Shown: in pieces, positions 1 to 8,463 of the stretch
Layout of the letters: each line of letters starts with the position of its first letter
How positions within the stretch are numbered: the first letter of the stretch is position 1
Assembly: GCA_005798335.1 (NCBI GenBank)
Contig: SYJV01000451.1
Span: 1 to 37,936, forward strand
Direction of reading: 5' to 3'
DNA length: 37,936 nucleotides
Origin: Planctomycetaceae bacterium
GTDB taxonomy: Bacteria > Planctomycetota > Planctomycetia > Pirellulales > Pirellulaceae
Program-made: the position numbers and the translations under genes
Notes under the pieces: generated by a model
The model's input: only the letters and a program-made list of their open reading frames with translations
The model's database searches: none
What the model was told of the DNA's origin: nothing

Positions 1-69
1 AGGTGATTCGCGTTGACTCCTCGCTCACGCGTCGGGTTACAATTGGTAACCTTGCATCTGCCGCTCGCC
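1..69. repeat. MITE-like palindromic repeat, family A, partial copy at window edge
   Basis: The first 69 bases match, in reverse complement, the left part of the repeat at 25018-25133, with one mismatch noticed by eye. The copy ends in ATCTGCCGCTCGCC, the terminal sequence shared by all family A copies. The other arm would lie outside the window. The rest of 1-402 has no gene I can support apart from the palindrome at 249-348. Confidence 0.75.
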
Positions 70-248
70 CAAGAAGAATCTGTCGTAGATCGCTATTGGT
101 GAGTCGATTTTCTCGCTTCACCGCGATTAGTACGCGCAGAATCTGCGTAACGTCGCTCCTTGTCAAAATTGATTTTCAACAACCATTGACTAGATGGACA
201 GCGCCACTTTCATTTGCAGTGGAAAGAACAAGTCGTTGCAGCGAAATC

Positions 249-348
249 GTTTAACCCGCAGCCGCTAGGCGAGGCTTGGGTTGAGTTTTCGAACTTATTG
301 CAAAGCCAAGCTCAACCCAATCCTCGCCTAGCGGCTGCGGGTTAAACG
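249..348. repeat. Long perfect-arm palindrome (hairpin element B)
   Basis: Two arms of about 38 bases are near-perfect reverse complements. The left arm starts CGTTTAACCCGCAGCCGC and the right arm ends GCGGCTGCGGGTTAAACG, with a loop of about 24 bases around 288-311. It lies just beyond the 3' end of the Uma2 gene on the opposite strand, so it could end that transcript. I see no second copy in the window. Confidence 0.8.
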
Positions 349-402
349 ACGAAATGGCTAGGGCGAAAAGCCATGCCTTGCACACAAAATGGCGCTGTCC
401 AA

Positions 403-966
403 CTAGTCCAGCCAGCGATCCGCGGCCGCAAGAAGTTCGTCCAGCGGAAGCAAGAATCCGGGCAGATGCATGGTTTCGTAGTGTACGCCTTCGGTGACGA
501 TGATCTCGTGTTCTTCGTCGCGATCGAATCGAATTGCCGACATACATCGCTTGAATCGATCGATGATCCAGTGTTCTTTGACGCCAGAGAGTTTGTAGTC
601 GTGTCGTTTCTCGAAGTAGTCGCGCGTCTGATTGCGCTTACCCTTGGATACGAATTCAACGCAAATCGTGGGGACCTCACCTCGCCGCGGCTTTCGTCCC
701 AGTCCACACCAAATCGCTCGATCCACCCTACGACGGTCTGCACCCAACAGCACGTCATGCTCGGGGAGAGTCGCATCCATCGAGTTGCCCGCAATGTGAG
801 TTCTTCGATATAGCCGTAGCATCACTCCCAATTCTTCATTTGGGTCTCGTTCTTCTTCGCGTGGAGCCGGATTCACAATTAATACTCCATGGATCAGCTC
901 GTACCGATAGCCCGAAATCGAATCCGCTTCGTCGAACTCCCAAGGCGCCAGAATAACGCCGTTCAT
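403..966 (-). CDS. Uma2 family (DUF820) restriction-endonuclease-like protein
   Basis: 187 residues, the usual size for Uma2 proteins, which have a PD-(D/E)XK-type nuclease fold and are very numerous in planctomycetes and cyanobacteria. Their physiological role is not settled. Family features seen: an N-terminal YELIHGVLIVNPAP strand-turn, a central VEFVSKGKRNQTRDYFEKR stretch corresponding to the catalytic E-x-(S)-x-(K) region, and GVKEHWIIDR near residue 140, where the family usually has GV-EYW-VD. Starts at ATG 966. It stands alone: the next gene leftward is outside the window and the region to the right (967-1140) has no gene. It is not paired with an obvious antitoxin or methylase. Confidence 0.85.
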   Translation of the reverse strand: MNGVILAPWEFDEADSISGYRYELIHGVLIVNPAPREEERDPNEELGVMLRLYRRTHIAGNSMDATLPEHDVLLGADRRRVDRAIWCGLGRKPRRGEVPTICVEFVSKGKRNQTRDYFEKRHDYKLSGVKEHWIIDRFKRCMSAIRFDRDEEHEIIVTEGVHYETMHLPGFLLPLDELLAAADRWLD

Positions 967-1140
967 CGATGGATCGAGTGCAAGCCCTGGCGATGTCGAA
1001 CTCGATTGCGTGGCGACCCAATTCCAACGGCCAAGTTGATTGGCGAGTTCATTGGTTCTTTGTCAAGGCTCGCAGACATTGCCCAAATCCTTTACGAAGT
1101 TGAGTTTGATTCTTTGAGGTTGGCGCAAATGGAAAGGCTG

Positions 1141-1575
1141 TCACGGTTGGACCTGCAAATCCACAATGTTGTCCAGGCCTTCAACCACGTCTGCCACCAG
1201 CGGCGATGTATTGGGCAGCTCGTATTTCTTGGGAATCTGTGACCGCACGGCCACTTCCGATGTTCCTTCTTCGGCGGCTCCCAAAACAACTTTGTGTTTA
1301 CCCAACGGGGCACCGTCGCCGGGCCGAACCGTCATCATCACGAATTTCCCACTTGAATCCGTCCGCCCGCTTGCGCTCGGACCACCCGCGCTTGGAAAAA
1401 ACGTCACACCGATGTTTGCCAGCGGCTTGCCATTGAGCGTGACGGTTCCTGTTACTTTTGCCAGTGGAGGTGTATCGTCCAAACCGAAACAGCCGGACAG
1501 CATCAACAATCCAGCTATCCCGATTAACCGGAATGTTACTATCCGAGCGCGGATTACCACGTAGCCGATCTCCAT
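1141..1575 (-). CDS. Carboxypeptidase-regulatory-like lipoprotein paired with DUF1559 protein
   Basis: 144 residues. The N-terminus has a hydrophobic signal segment ending in a lipobox (LLMLSGCFG, Cys near residue 29), so it is probably a lipoprotein. The body has a transthyretin/carboxypeptidase-regulatory-like beta pattern: VTGTVTLNGKPLANIGVTF, then SGRTDSSGKF, then PLGKHKVVL. This is the standard architecture of the small lipoproteins that accompany DUF1559 proteins in planctomycetes; their function is unknown. The ATG at 1575 directly abuts the stop codon of the upstream DUF1559 gene (1576), so the two are almost certainly co-transcribed and perhaps translationally coupled. Confidence 0.88.
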   Translation of the reverse strand: MEIGYVVIRARIVTFRLIGIAGLLMLSGCFGLDDTPPLAKVTGTVTLNGKPLANIGVTFFPSAGGPSASGRTDSSGKFVMMTVRPGDGAPLGKHKVVLGAAEEGTSEVAVRSQIPKKYELPNTSPLVADVVEGLDNIVDLQVQP

Positions 1576-2544
1576 CTATTCCAAGTTCAAAATTTCTCCG
1601 TCGGCGCGATCGGCCACGCGATCGATCATGACGCCGTCAGCATTTTGACTGATAAATCGCACGGAGCCATCGGCTAATACGAACTGTACGCCTCCGGTGT
1701 GAGCACTGCTGAATGCGTTACTGCTGTCGGGAGTATTGAGTTTGCGGAATCGGACGTTGGCTCCCGCTGCGAATCCGCACAACGAAAGCTGATTCGAGAC
1801 GTTGGACGTGCCCAGTGGATCGTCGTAAGTACCGACCCAAACACCGCCGTTGTATCGACGAGGCGCCCCGGTCGCGTCCTTGACGCCATTGGGTCCATAG
1901 TTCATTTCGCCAACGAGGACTGTGTTCGAAGTTCCGTCGGAAATATCGCCAAAGCGAATCGCACTGTTGGGTGAAAAGACACCTGTACCCGCATTCTCGC
2001 GACTACCATACACCAGAGTCCCAGCGCTGGGAGCAGCTTGATCGTACAATGATCCGAATACGGCGATATAATTCGAGGTTGCATAGTTAGCTCGATTCGC
2101 GTTCTGTGGTCCGCCGCTGTCGCTCGGACATCGATAGGTTGCAATGGGAGTTTGCCCCAATACCTTAACGGCGGCTATCCTTCCGTCCAAACGTGCAATT
2201 GAAGTATTGAGTGAATTGTAAAGGTTACTCTGTTCAATGTAGGGCAAGATCATGGTTCCCCATCCCCACCCAGGCGTACCGAAAGTTCCTCCCAAGGTCG
2301 TCGGCCAGGCTCGATAGAATGAAGCTGGAAATTTTCGGACCGTGTCGGCATAGTTATGCATGGCCAGTCCAATTTGTTTCAAGTTGTTGCTACATTGCAT
2401 GCGACGCGCTGCCTCCCGCGCCGCTTGGACCGCAGGCAACAACAACCCAACCAAGACGCCTATGATCGCTATCACCACCAGCAGTTCGACTAACGTGAAC
2501 CCTCGCGACGAAGCGGATCGTTTTGGTGCCAAAGAAAATCTCAT
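1576..2544 (-). CDS. DUF1559 prepilin-like protein (type II pseudopilin N-terminus)
   Basis: About 322 residues from the ATG at 2544. Longer readings need a non-ATG start and add residues before the basic leader. MRFSLAPKRSASSRG precedes the prepilin cleavage/methylation motif [19 protein letters not shown], followed by [20 protein letters not shown], the DUF1559 signature. The C-terminal part ends with an H-x-G-G-V-x-F-x-x-x-D-G-S-V-R-F motif (SAHTGGVQFVLADGSVRF), also typical. The family is hugely expanded in planctomycetes, and the N-terminal helix implies processing by a prepilin peptidase and export through a type II/IV pilus-like machine. First gene of a two-gene unit with the lipoprotein downstream. 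This is one of three such pairs in the window. Confidence 0.93.
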   Translation of the reverse strand: MRFSLAPKRSASSRGFTLVELLVVIAIIGVLVGLLLPAVQAAREAARRMQCSNNLKQIGLAMHNYADTVRKFPASFYRAWPTTLGGTFGTPGWGWGTMILPYIEQSNLYNSLNTSIARLDGRIAAVKVLGQTPIATYRCPSDSGGPQNANRANYATSNYIAVFGSLYDQAAPSAGTLVYGSRENAGTGVFSPNSAIRFGDISDGTSNTVLVGEMNYGPNGVKDATGAPRRYNGGVWVGTYDDPLGTSNVSNQLSLCGFAAGANVRFRKLNTPDSSNAFSSAHTGGVQFVLADGSVRFISQNADGVMIDRVADRADGEILNLE

Positions 2545-2667
2545 GTGACGATCGGCCAATTGTTCAGCTACCGCAATATGCAAAAATCAGTTCGGAGACT
2601 ATTTGGAATGATAGTTTACTTCTTCAGTCGCGACAATTCTGCCGTCATGAGAAATGGTGAACGGTTG

Positions 2668-4320
2668 ATGCCAACCATTCAACGAAGTAAAGGGCCTTTG
2701 CTGTGGCTGTTGGCAACGTTGCAAATTGCATTGCACGCTTGCATGCTCCCAGCTCAGGATAAATCGGCCAACTCGTCCACAAGTAGATTTGTCTTCTCAC
2801 AGTCCGGTGATTTACCGATCATCATCTCAGCGCCCCATGGTGGTACCGGCCAAATTCCTAATGTGTCGGAACGCAAAGGAGAGGGATTGCCGACGGGTGG
2901 CGCCGGATTTGTTACTGGCCGCGACATCGGCACCGAAGAACTTGCCCGTCAGGTGATCATCGAGATCGAGCAACGCTTTGGTAGAAAACCTTTTGCAGTC
3001 ATTTCGTTGGTGCATCGAAAGTACCTTGACCCCAATCGTCCACCGGACATTGCTTTCGATGATCCCGATGCGCGACCCGTTTACGACCTCTATCATGAAA
3101 CTCTGGCAAGCTACTGTCGCACAATTGCCAATCGATACCGCTGCGGATTGCTAATTGATATCCACGGCCAAGGTTCGCGTCGCGACACAGTTTTTCGCGG
3201 GACCAAGAATGGTCTGACAGTAACGCATCTGCGCGAGACTTTTGGCCCAGCAGCTCACAATGGCCCAACCAGTCTTTTTGGAATTCTTCAATCCCGAGGC
3301 TGGACCGTACATCCTCAACCACTTTCGGCACCGGAGCAAGTCGGTTATTCAGGTGGCTACATCGTGCGCACATATGGCAGCCACATGGCGACCCCGATCG
3401 ATGCGATCCAATTGGAATTTGGTTCGATCTACCGTATCGCCAGCCGACGAACCGAAACCGCTCGAATACTCGCCAACAGCCTGGCCAAATACGCTCGGCA
3501 GTATCTCAATGTAGAGGTATTCGCTTCCGCATCAATCGACGTTAGTCATATCAGTGCCGAGCAAGCCAAAGTCGATAGTTCGGGAAAGACAACTTCAACG
3601 ACCGAGGCCAGATCTTCTCCAATCAAGGTTGCCGTATTTGTCGACGAAGGAGTTAGTTCAACACAAACGTTATTCGAAGTTCTGGACGCCGACAAGAATA
3701 TTCTGGCTGGGACGATTTCGGCCGAGCAAATTCGCCTAGGGCAATTGACTGGGTATGACGTGATTGTTCACCCTGGCGGCTCGGGTAGCGCACAAGGAAA
3801 ATCTCTTGGGGAATTGGGGCGCAAAAAAGTTCGTGATTTCATTCGTGCCGGAAATGGCATGGTCGGAATTTGCGCGGGAGCTTACCTGGCAACCTGCGAC
3901 TACGAATGGTCACTGAACGTATTGGACGCCAAAGTAATCGACCGCAAGCATTGGAATCGCGGTACTGGAACTGTCGCGATCGATTTCAGCTCCCGGGGGC
4001 TCGAGGCGTTCAGCCTGGCTAACAATAAATCGGACATTTACTATCACCAGGGGCCGCTGTTAGCACCGGCGGAGAATCCGAACATTCCAGACTATCAAAT
4101 CTTGGCAACTTTCGCTGGCGAGATCGCCAAGAACGGTGCGCCTACCGGCGTGATGATTGGAACTACCGCAATTGCCCGTGGCAACTTTGAGCGCGGGCGC
4201 GTTATATGCTTCAGTCCTCATCCAGAGAAAAGCACCCAACAAAACTTCATTCTGTTGAACGGCATTCGTTGGGCAGCAGATGTCGAGAAATCCAATTCGA
4301 ATGTAGTTACACCTGAATAG
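2668..4320 (+). CDS. N-formylglutamate amidohydrolase-like domain fused to BPL_N (glutamine-amidotransferase-like) domain, exported
   Basis: About 550 residues. I chose ATG 2668 because it gives a plausible signal peptide (MPTIQRSKGPLLWLLATLQI) and has a weak GGTGA upstream; ATG 2647 is the main alternative. The N-terminal half resembles the N-formylglutamate amidohydrolase/hydrolase family: IISAPHGGTG early on, LVHRKYLDPNR, LLIDIHGQG and IQLEFGS give the metal-binding His/Glu pattern. The C-terminal half, from VAVFVDEGVSS, resembles the N-terminal domain of eukaryotic-type biotin-protein ligase (BPL_N), a class I glutamine-amidotransferase-like fold: HPGGSGSAQG, a nucleophile-elbow-like VGICAGAYLA with Cys, and CFSPHPE near the end. 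It is the first gene of a block with RidA and a PLP enzyme. A role in releasing amino acids from modified amides is inference only. Confidence 0.8.
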   Translation: MPTIQRSKGPLLWLLATLQIALHACMLPAQDKSANSSTSRFVFSQSGDLPIIISAPHGGTGQIPNVSERKGEGLPTGGAGFVTGRDIGTEELARQVIIEIEQRFGRKPFAVISLVHRKYLDPNRPPDIAFDDPDARPVYDLYHETLASYCRTIANRYRCGLLIDIHGQGSRRDTVFRGTKNGLTVTHLRETFGPAAHNGPTSLFGILQSRGWTVHPQPLSAPEQVGYSGGYIVRTYGSHMATPIDAIQLEFGSIYRIASRRTETARILANSLAKYARQYLNVEVFASASIDVSHISAEQAKVDSSGKTTSTTEARSSPIKVAVFVDEGVSSTQTLFEVLDADKNILAGTISAEQIRLGQLTGYDVIVHPGGSGSAQGKSLGELGRKKVRDFIRAGNGMVGICAGAYLATCDYEWSLNVLDAKVIDRKHWNRGTGTVAIDFSSRGLEAFSLANNKSDIYYHQGPLLAPAENPNIPDYQILATFAGEIAKNGAPTGVMIGTTAIARGNFERGRVICFSPHPEKSTQQNFILLNGIRWAADVEKSNSNVVTPE

Positions 4321-4426
4321 CACTACTGGCAGACCGGAATTTTCAGGCTTTCTGCAACTGTACCTTCGATCCAGTGGGTCCGGACGCTTTATACTGCGGA
4401 CAATCCTATACCAAGGAGTTACTAAA

Positions 4427-5026
4427 ATGCACAGTTTTCAAAATCGCAGGACTTTGATTCGCCAAGGAGTGTTGATCGGTATCGGCCTTTGCGCCGGTGC
4501 GAGTTTGACGGATGAGTTCGACAACGGGTGGATGCCCCTTGCAAATGGACAAAGCCCGAGCTCTGGTGCGGAGAAGCGACTCAAGGAATTGGGCATCGTT
4601 CTGCCCCAGCCTCCCAAGCCCGTTGCGGTTTACGAACCAGCGGTCAGAGTTGGAAACGTTCTTTACACTTCTGGCCATGGTCCGAATCGCCCTGACGGCT
4701 CATCGGTACAAGGAAAAGTCGGCCGGGAATTGACTCGGGAACAGGGCTACGATGCGGCGAAATTGGTTGGAATGAACATACTCAGCACAGTGAGAAATAC
4801 GCTTGGCAGCCTCGACAAAGTTGTGCGCCTAGTTAAGGTACTTGGCCTGGTCAATTGCACCGATGATTTCGCTCACCAACCCCAAGTGATCAATGGATTT
4901 AGCGAGTTGATGGTTCAAGTGTTTGGTGAAATGGCAGGCAAAGGAGCGCGCAGCGCCGTCGGTACAAACTCGCTGCCCAATAATATCGCAGTAGAAATCG
5001 AAGCTATTTTTGAGGTACGTGAATGA
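4427..5026 (+). CDS. RidA family (YjgF/YER057c/UK114) enamine/imine deaminase-like protein with Tat-like signal
   Basis: 199 residues, about 70 longer than ordinary RidA because of an N-terminal extension holding a twin-arginine-like leader (NRRTLIRQGVLIGIGLCAG). The RidA fold follows: VRVGNVLYTSGHGPN, LGSLDKVVRLVKVLGLVNC, then KGARSAVGTNSLPNN and VEIEAIFEV. The Arg in ARSAVG (about residue 175) matches the conserved substrate-carboxylate-binding Arg of RidA. Known RidA enzymes hydrolyse reactive 2-aminoacrylate and related imines made by PLP-dependent dehydratases. The next gene is a PLP enzyme whose ATG overlaps this stop by four bases (ATGA at 5023), strongly suggesting functional coupling. 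Both seem to be exported. Confidence 0.88.
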   Translation: MHSFQNRRTLIRQGVLIGIGLCAGASLTDEFDNGWMPLANGQSPSSGAEKRLKELGIVLPQPPKPVAVYEPAVRVGNVLYTSGHGPNRPDGSSVQGKVGRELTREQGYDAAKLVGMNILSTVRNTLGSLDKVVRLVKVLGLVNCTDDFAHQPQVINGFSELMVQVFGEMAGKGARSAVGTNSLPNNIAVEIEAIFEVRE

Positions 5027-6258
5027 ACATGGACAAGAATAATCTACATCGGCGTACGTTGCTGTTATCCGGTGCCGGTGGCGCGGCTACGTCCTTGCTT
5101 GCTGGCCAGTCGCTGGCGATGGGAACTCAAATCGAATCGAAAACAATGGATGTCTATCAAGCTCTAGGCGTTCGCAAACTCATCAATGCAGCAGGGACGA
5201 TCACGGCGCTGGGCGGTTCGTTGATGCCTCCAGAAGTTTTGGCGGCGTGGAATGCTGCGGCCACGAGCTTTGTCAATTTGGCTGAACTACAAGATCGCGT
5301 GGGTGAGCGAATCGCCAGCCTTATCGGGGTCGAAGCCGCTTTGGTCACGACCGGAGCTGCGGGGAGCATCGTATTGGGTACGGCGGCCGCACTAACGCGT
5401 CGCGAGCGCGGCTTCGTTGATCAATTGCCTTTGTCGCCTGACCTTGATCTTCAAGTTATTCGCCAAAAGTCGCACCGCCAGTGCTACGATCATCAAGTGA
5501 AGAGTTGCGGCGTTCGCTTGGTCGACGTGGAAACACGGGACGACCTGCTGCGCGCGATCAACGCACGAACCGTGATGATGTTTGCATATAACATTCACGA
5601 GCAAGACGGACTGATTAAACACTCCGAGTGGATAGACATTGCTCGACGCAATGCGATTCCCACTTTGTTGGATGCCGCTGCCGATACACCGCCGGCTCAA
5701 ACACTGTCCGAATTTAACCGTCTGGGATTCGATCTGGTGGCGTTCAGTGGTGGCAAAGCGATTCGAGGGCCGCAGAATGCTGGGCTGTTGCTCGGACGCA
5801 AGGATCTAATCGAACTCGCCAAACTCAATACGTCCCCTCGATGCGGCACCATTGGCCGATGCATGAAGGTTAGCAAGGAAGACATGGTTGCTATGTGGGC
5901 TGCGGTCGATCGGTTCGTCAAATTAGATCATCAAGCTGAGACGATCGAATGGGAACACAGAATTGCGACTATCGAGAACTCTCTCCGTGATATTCGCACT
6001 GTTGTAACCAGGCGCATCGTGCCGCCGATCGCCAATCGAGTTCCTCATCTGCTGATCCACTGGGACGAGCAACAGATTAAGATCACTCCCGAACAGCTCA
6101 AACAGAGCCTGGCGGATGGAGATCCATCGATCGTGACGGCCCGCGTTCACGGTACTGGAGACACAGGCTTTCTAATATCGGTCTTCATGTTACAGTCGAA
6201 CGAAGAAAAGATAGTTGCCCAGCGACTGGCCGAGATTCTTCGAGGTGCCGCAGCGTGA
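5023..6258 (+). CDS. SelA-like PLP-dependent enzyme (aminotransferase fold type I) with Tat signal
   Basis: 411 residues. A twin-arginine leader (HRRTLLLSGAGGAATSLL) is followed by a SelA-like PLP-enzyme core starting VYQALGVRKLINAAGTITALGG. That opening is typical of the SelA / D-glucosaminate-6-phosphate ammonia-lyase-like group rather than of true selenocysteine synthase. The PLP-pyridine Asp is likely D217 in LLDAAAD, and the Schiff-base Lys is likely K245 in FSGGKAIRGPQ. The group includes eliminating/deaminating enzymes, which would explain the RidA gene fused into the same translational unit. Its substrate cannot be told from sequence. A 14-bp perfect inverted repeat follows the stop codon. 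Confidence 0.87.
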   Translation: MNMDKNNLHRRTLLLSGAGGAATSLLAGQSLAMGTQIESKTMDVYQALGVRKLINAAGTITALGGSLMPPEVLAAWNAAATSFVNLAELQDRVGERIASLIGVEAALVTTGAAGSIVLGTAAALTRRERGFVDQLPLSPDLDLQVIRQKSHRQCYDHQVKSCGVRLVDVETRDDLLRAINARTVMMFAYNIHEQDGLIKHSEWIDIARRNAIPTLLDAAADTPPAQTLSEFNRLGFDLVAFSGGKAIRGPQNAGLLLGRKDLIELAKLNTSPRCGTIGRCMKVSKEDMVAMWAAVDRFVKLDHQAETIEWEHRIATIENSLRDIRTVVTRRIVPPIANRVPHLLIHWDEQQIKITPEQLKQSLADGDPSIVTARVHGTGDTGFLISVFMLQSNEEKIVAQRLAEILRGAAA

Positions 6259-6263
6259 GCGTC

Positions 6264-6292
6264 GCGCGAATAAGCAAGTTGCTTATTCGCGC
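6264..6292. terminator. Perfect 14-bp palindrome between convergent genes
   Basis: GCGCGAATAAGCAA is followed after one base by its exact reverse complement. It sits 5 bases after the stop of the PLP-enzyme gene and 28 bases before the stop of the convergent DUF1559 gene, so it could end transcription from both sides. There is no T-run on either side, so a classical intrinsic terminator is not certain. Confidence 0.6.
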
Positions 6293-6319
6293 ACCAAAGT
6301 ATCGCTGTGCCGCTGATTC

Positions 6320-7312
6320 TTAATCATCGACGGTTACTACTTCACCACCTCGGGTTGTTCCCAGAGCTCGCCATGTATCCAAGTTGATACTATTGCTGAA
6401 GAACTTTACCGAGCCATCGCCCAGAGCGGCATTTACGCCACCGATATGGCGACTGCGCGCTGAGACAATTTGTTCGAAAACAGTCGGCGTAGCGCCAATA
6501 CACGGTGGATTTAGGCGATTCGCCGTCCGACAGTAGCTTGGCGCTTCCATGCGATCCGGAGCGGCAGAATTGGGAGGATTGTACGTTTCGAAATGCGAAC
6601 CACCTTGCCACCATGCAAATCCCCGTAGGTCGCCGTCCTTGCCTTGAATGGTCTCACCCAACACCAGAGTATTGCTCAGACCATCGGTCACACTCCCAAA
6701 GGTAGGCCAAGGCGGAATCTGCGATGGATGAATATTGGGTTTGTTCGCATGACCAACCGGCCAACCCAACAGACCAACGAACGGGGCACCGCCCCAGGTG
6801 TTTGGTCGTCCGGCAGTGTCCGTTCCAAACGTAAGGCGATTCAAAGTGGTATTCCCAAAATTTCCGACAATGTTGTGAAACGTGATGCCCGAAATGATGC
6901 TGGGCGAGGCCGAGATCGAGTCGCTGGGGCAAGTGAACGCTTGGACTTGGACCTTAGTTACCGCTTGGTTAACGACAGCAGAATATCCCGGAGGAGCAGG
7001 ACTGAATGAACCGTCAAAACCGTGTCCCACATAGAGCACCGCAAGATTCTTTTGCTCAAGATACGGCAAGACCGACACAAGCCAGGTACCCCAGCAGCAA
7101 CCATGCTGTCCCAGTGGATACTTCGCACTGTAGGTATCCGCATAATTGTGCAGCGCCAAAGCCGTCTGTTTGAAATTATTCGAACACTGCATTCGTCGAG
7201 CCGCTTCGCGAGCGGACTGAACCGCTGGCAACAGTAATCCGACCAGCACGCCAATAATGGCAATCACGACCAAAAGCTCGACCAGTGTGAACCCGTGCCC
7301 TTTCCTACGCAT
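6320..7312 (-). CDS. DUF1559 prepilin-like protein
   Basis: 330 residues from ATG 7312. [21 protein letters not shown] is the short basic leader plus prepilin helix, followed by [20 protein letters not shown]. The C-terminus has [20 protein letters not shown], the DUF1559 tail motif, and [21 protein letters not shown] in the middle. In contrast to the pair at 1141-2544, here the lipoprotein gene comes first (7386-7829) and this gene second, with 73 bases between. Role unknown; surface or pilus-like structure is inferred from the N-terminus. Confidence 0.93.
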   Translation of the reverse strand: MRRKGHGFTLVELLVVIAIIGVLVGLLLPAVQSAREAARRMQCSNNFKQTALALHNYADTYSAKYPLGQHGCCWGTWLVSVLPYLEQKNLAVLYVGHGFDGSFSPAPPGYSAVVNQAVTKVQVQAFTCPSDSISASPSIISGITFHNIVGNFGNTTLNRLTFGTDTAGRPNTWGGAPFVGLLGWPVGHANKPNIHPSQIPPWPTFGSVTDGLSNTLVLGETIQGKDGDLRGFAWWQGGSHFETYNPPNSAAPDRMEAPSYCRTANRLNPPCIGATPTVFEQIVSARSRHIGGVNAALGDGSVKFFSNSINLDTWRALGTTRGGEVVTVDD

Positions 7313-7385
7313 ACATCACCTCAATTATCAATGCCTATGAAACAGTCACTACGACGAACGAACATTGAGCAGGTGCAACCGCTCG

Positions 7386-7829
7386 TCATTTGCGTTTGCT
7401 CGAAATATCATGCTGAAACTCAGTTGCACCCGACTCGGTAACTTCGATAAAATTTTTGCTGTTGGTATTCCAATTAGCTGGAATCAGTTCTTGCTGAGGC
7501 GTCCCGACTTCCTCTCCTGGAAATTTGCCTTCTGGTAACGTCATTCCTGTTCCTGGTTTGATCGCATTTACGACGACCCGATACTTGCCAGGCGGTAGCC
7601 CTTGGTCTTTGGAAATCGAGTACTTTCCGCCGACGATCATGTCACCACTGGAGGTGGTTGATTTCTCCACGGGCTCAAACGTAATGCTGCCGTCGGCGAG
7701 CGGTTTGCCATCTAGGTTCACTGTCCCCGAAATGGCTCTCCGCCCCAACCCGTCATCGCTCCCGCATCCCACCAACCCTGCGAGCATGCACGCAACCGCA
7801 ACAACAACCGAACTTCGACCGTGACTCAT
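7386..7829 (-). CDS. Carboxypeptidase-regulatory-like lipoprotein paired with DUF1559 protein
   Basis: 147 residues. Signal peptide with lipobox: VVAVACMLAGLVGCGSDDG (Cys at about residue 22). The body has the same layout as the other two lipoproteins of this kind in the window: ISGTVNLDGKPLADGSITFEP, then GGKYSI, GLPPGKYRVVV, and the PANWNTNSK stretch near the C-terminus that recurs as PANYNDQT in the copy at 13532-13978. It lies upstream of, and in the same orientation as, the DUF1559 gene at 6320-7312. Function unknown. Confidence 0.88.
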   Translation of the reverse strand: MSHGRSSVVVAVACMLAGLVGCGSDDGLGRRAISGTVNLDGKPLADGSITFEPVEKSTTSSGDMIVGGKYSISKDQGLPPGKYRVVVNAIKPGTGMTLPEGKFPGEEVGTPQQELIPANWNTNSKNFIEVTESGATEFQHDISSKRK

Positions 7830-8108
7830 TGCACACCAAATTCAACGTCGAAATATTAGTAGTAAATGAAACTTGTGTGTGTTTTGTAACATACTCACCA
7901 GCACGTGTCAAATTTTGGTAGCGTGCAAAGTGGCCACCAAGCGCCAAGAATTGATTCAATCTCATCTCGATCGCGCCAATTCCACGAGCTGTTATAATTC
8001 TAGAATTCTGAAAGACGCAATCTATTTGGCCTCTGTCGTTTGACTGCGACTCAGCCTGACCCTGGTTCTGTTTTCGGAATTAACACAAATTCGGCTACAA
8101 GGCTTCGA

Positions 8109-8420
8109 ATGCAACTTGCTGAGAAATACCCAATTCAAATTGTGCTGGCCGTGTGTCGAAGAACTCTTTTTGTCTTGGCCTTTCTCGGAACTGGAGTTGT
8201 TTCCTCTTTGATCACGGGTGCCTACTCGAACGAAAGGGAGCATCCGTTTAACATGACGAGCCCCGAAAGTTGGACTGGCATTCATATACTAGCGATTTAC
8301 CGACACTTTACCGGCTTTTCGGGATTGTGGATTGGCGATCGGGTCGATTTTGAAATCAACATCGCTCGCGCCGGCCTGAAGCCGCATGCATGGGATGGGA
8401 CCTTATTTCGATCCGAATAG
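8109..8420 (+). CDS. Possible small hypothetical protein upstream of DUF1552 gene
   Basis: A 103-residue reading from ATG 8109 has a hydrophobic segment (IVLAVCRRTLFVLAFLGTG) near its N-terminus, then no recognisable domain. DUF1552 genes in planctomycetes usually follow a large DUF1592/DUF1588/DUF1585 cytochrome-like gene, which is absent here; this reading may be a real small secreted protein, the remnant of such a neighbour, or chance. It ends 43 bases before the DUF1552 start. In the rest of 7830-8463 I see nothing else. Confidence 0.25.
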   Translation: MQLAEKYPIQIVLAVCRRTLFVLAFLGTGVVSSLITGAYSNEREHPFNMTSPESWTGIHILAIYRHFTGFSGLWIGDRVDFEINIARAGLKPHAWDGTLFRSE

Positions 8421-8463
8421 TTTTGGCGTGAAATTACAAATGGGTTCGTCAAAGGCATTAACA

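Noticed and set aside
373-813. 146-residue open frame on the plus strand
   Set aside because: Antisense to the Uma2 gene, which has clear family motifs; no domain in this reading.
5023-6258. True selenocysteine synthase SelA
   Set aside because: It has a Tat-like leader, sits with RidA and lacks any selB or selD neighbour; the opening motif suits the SelA-like lyase group better.
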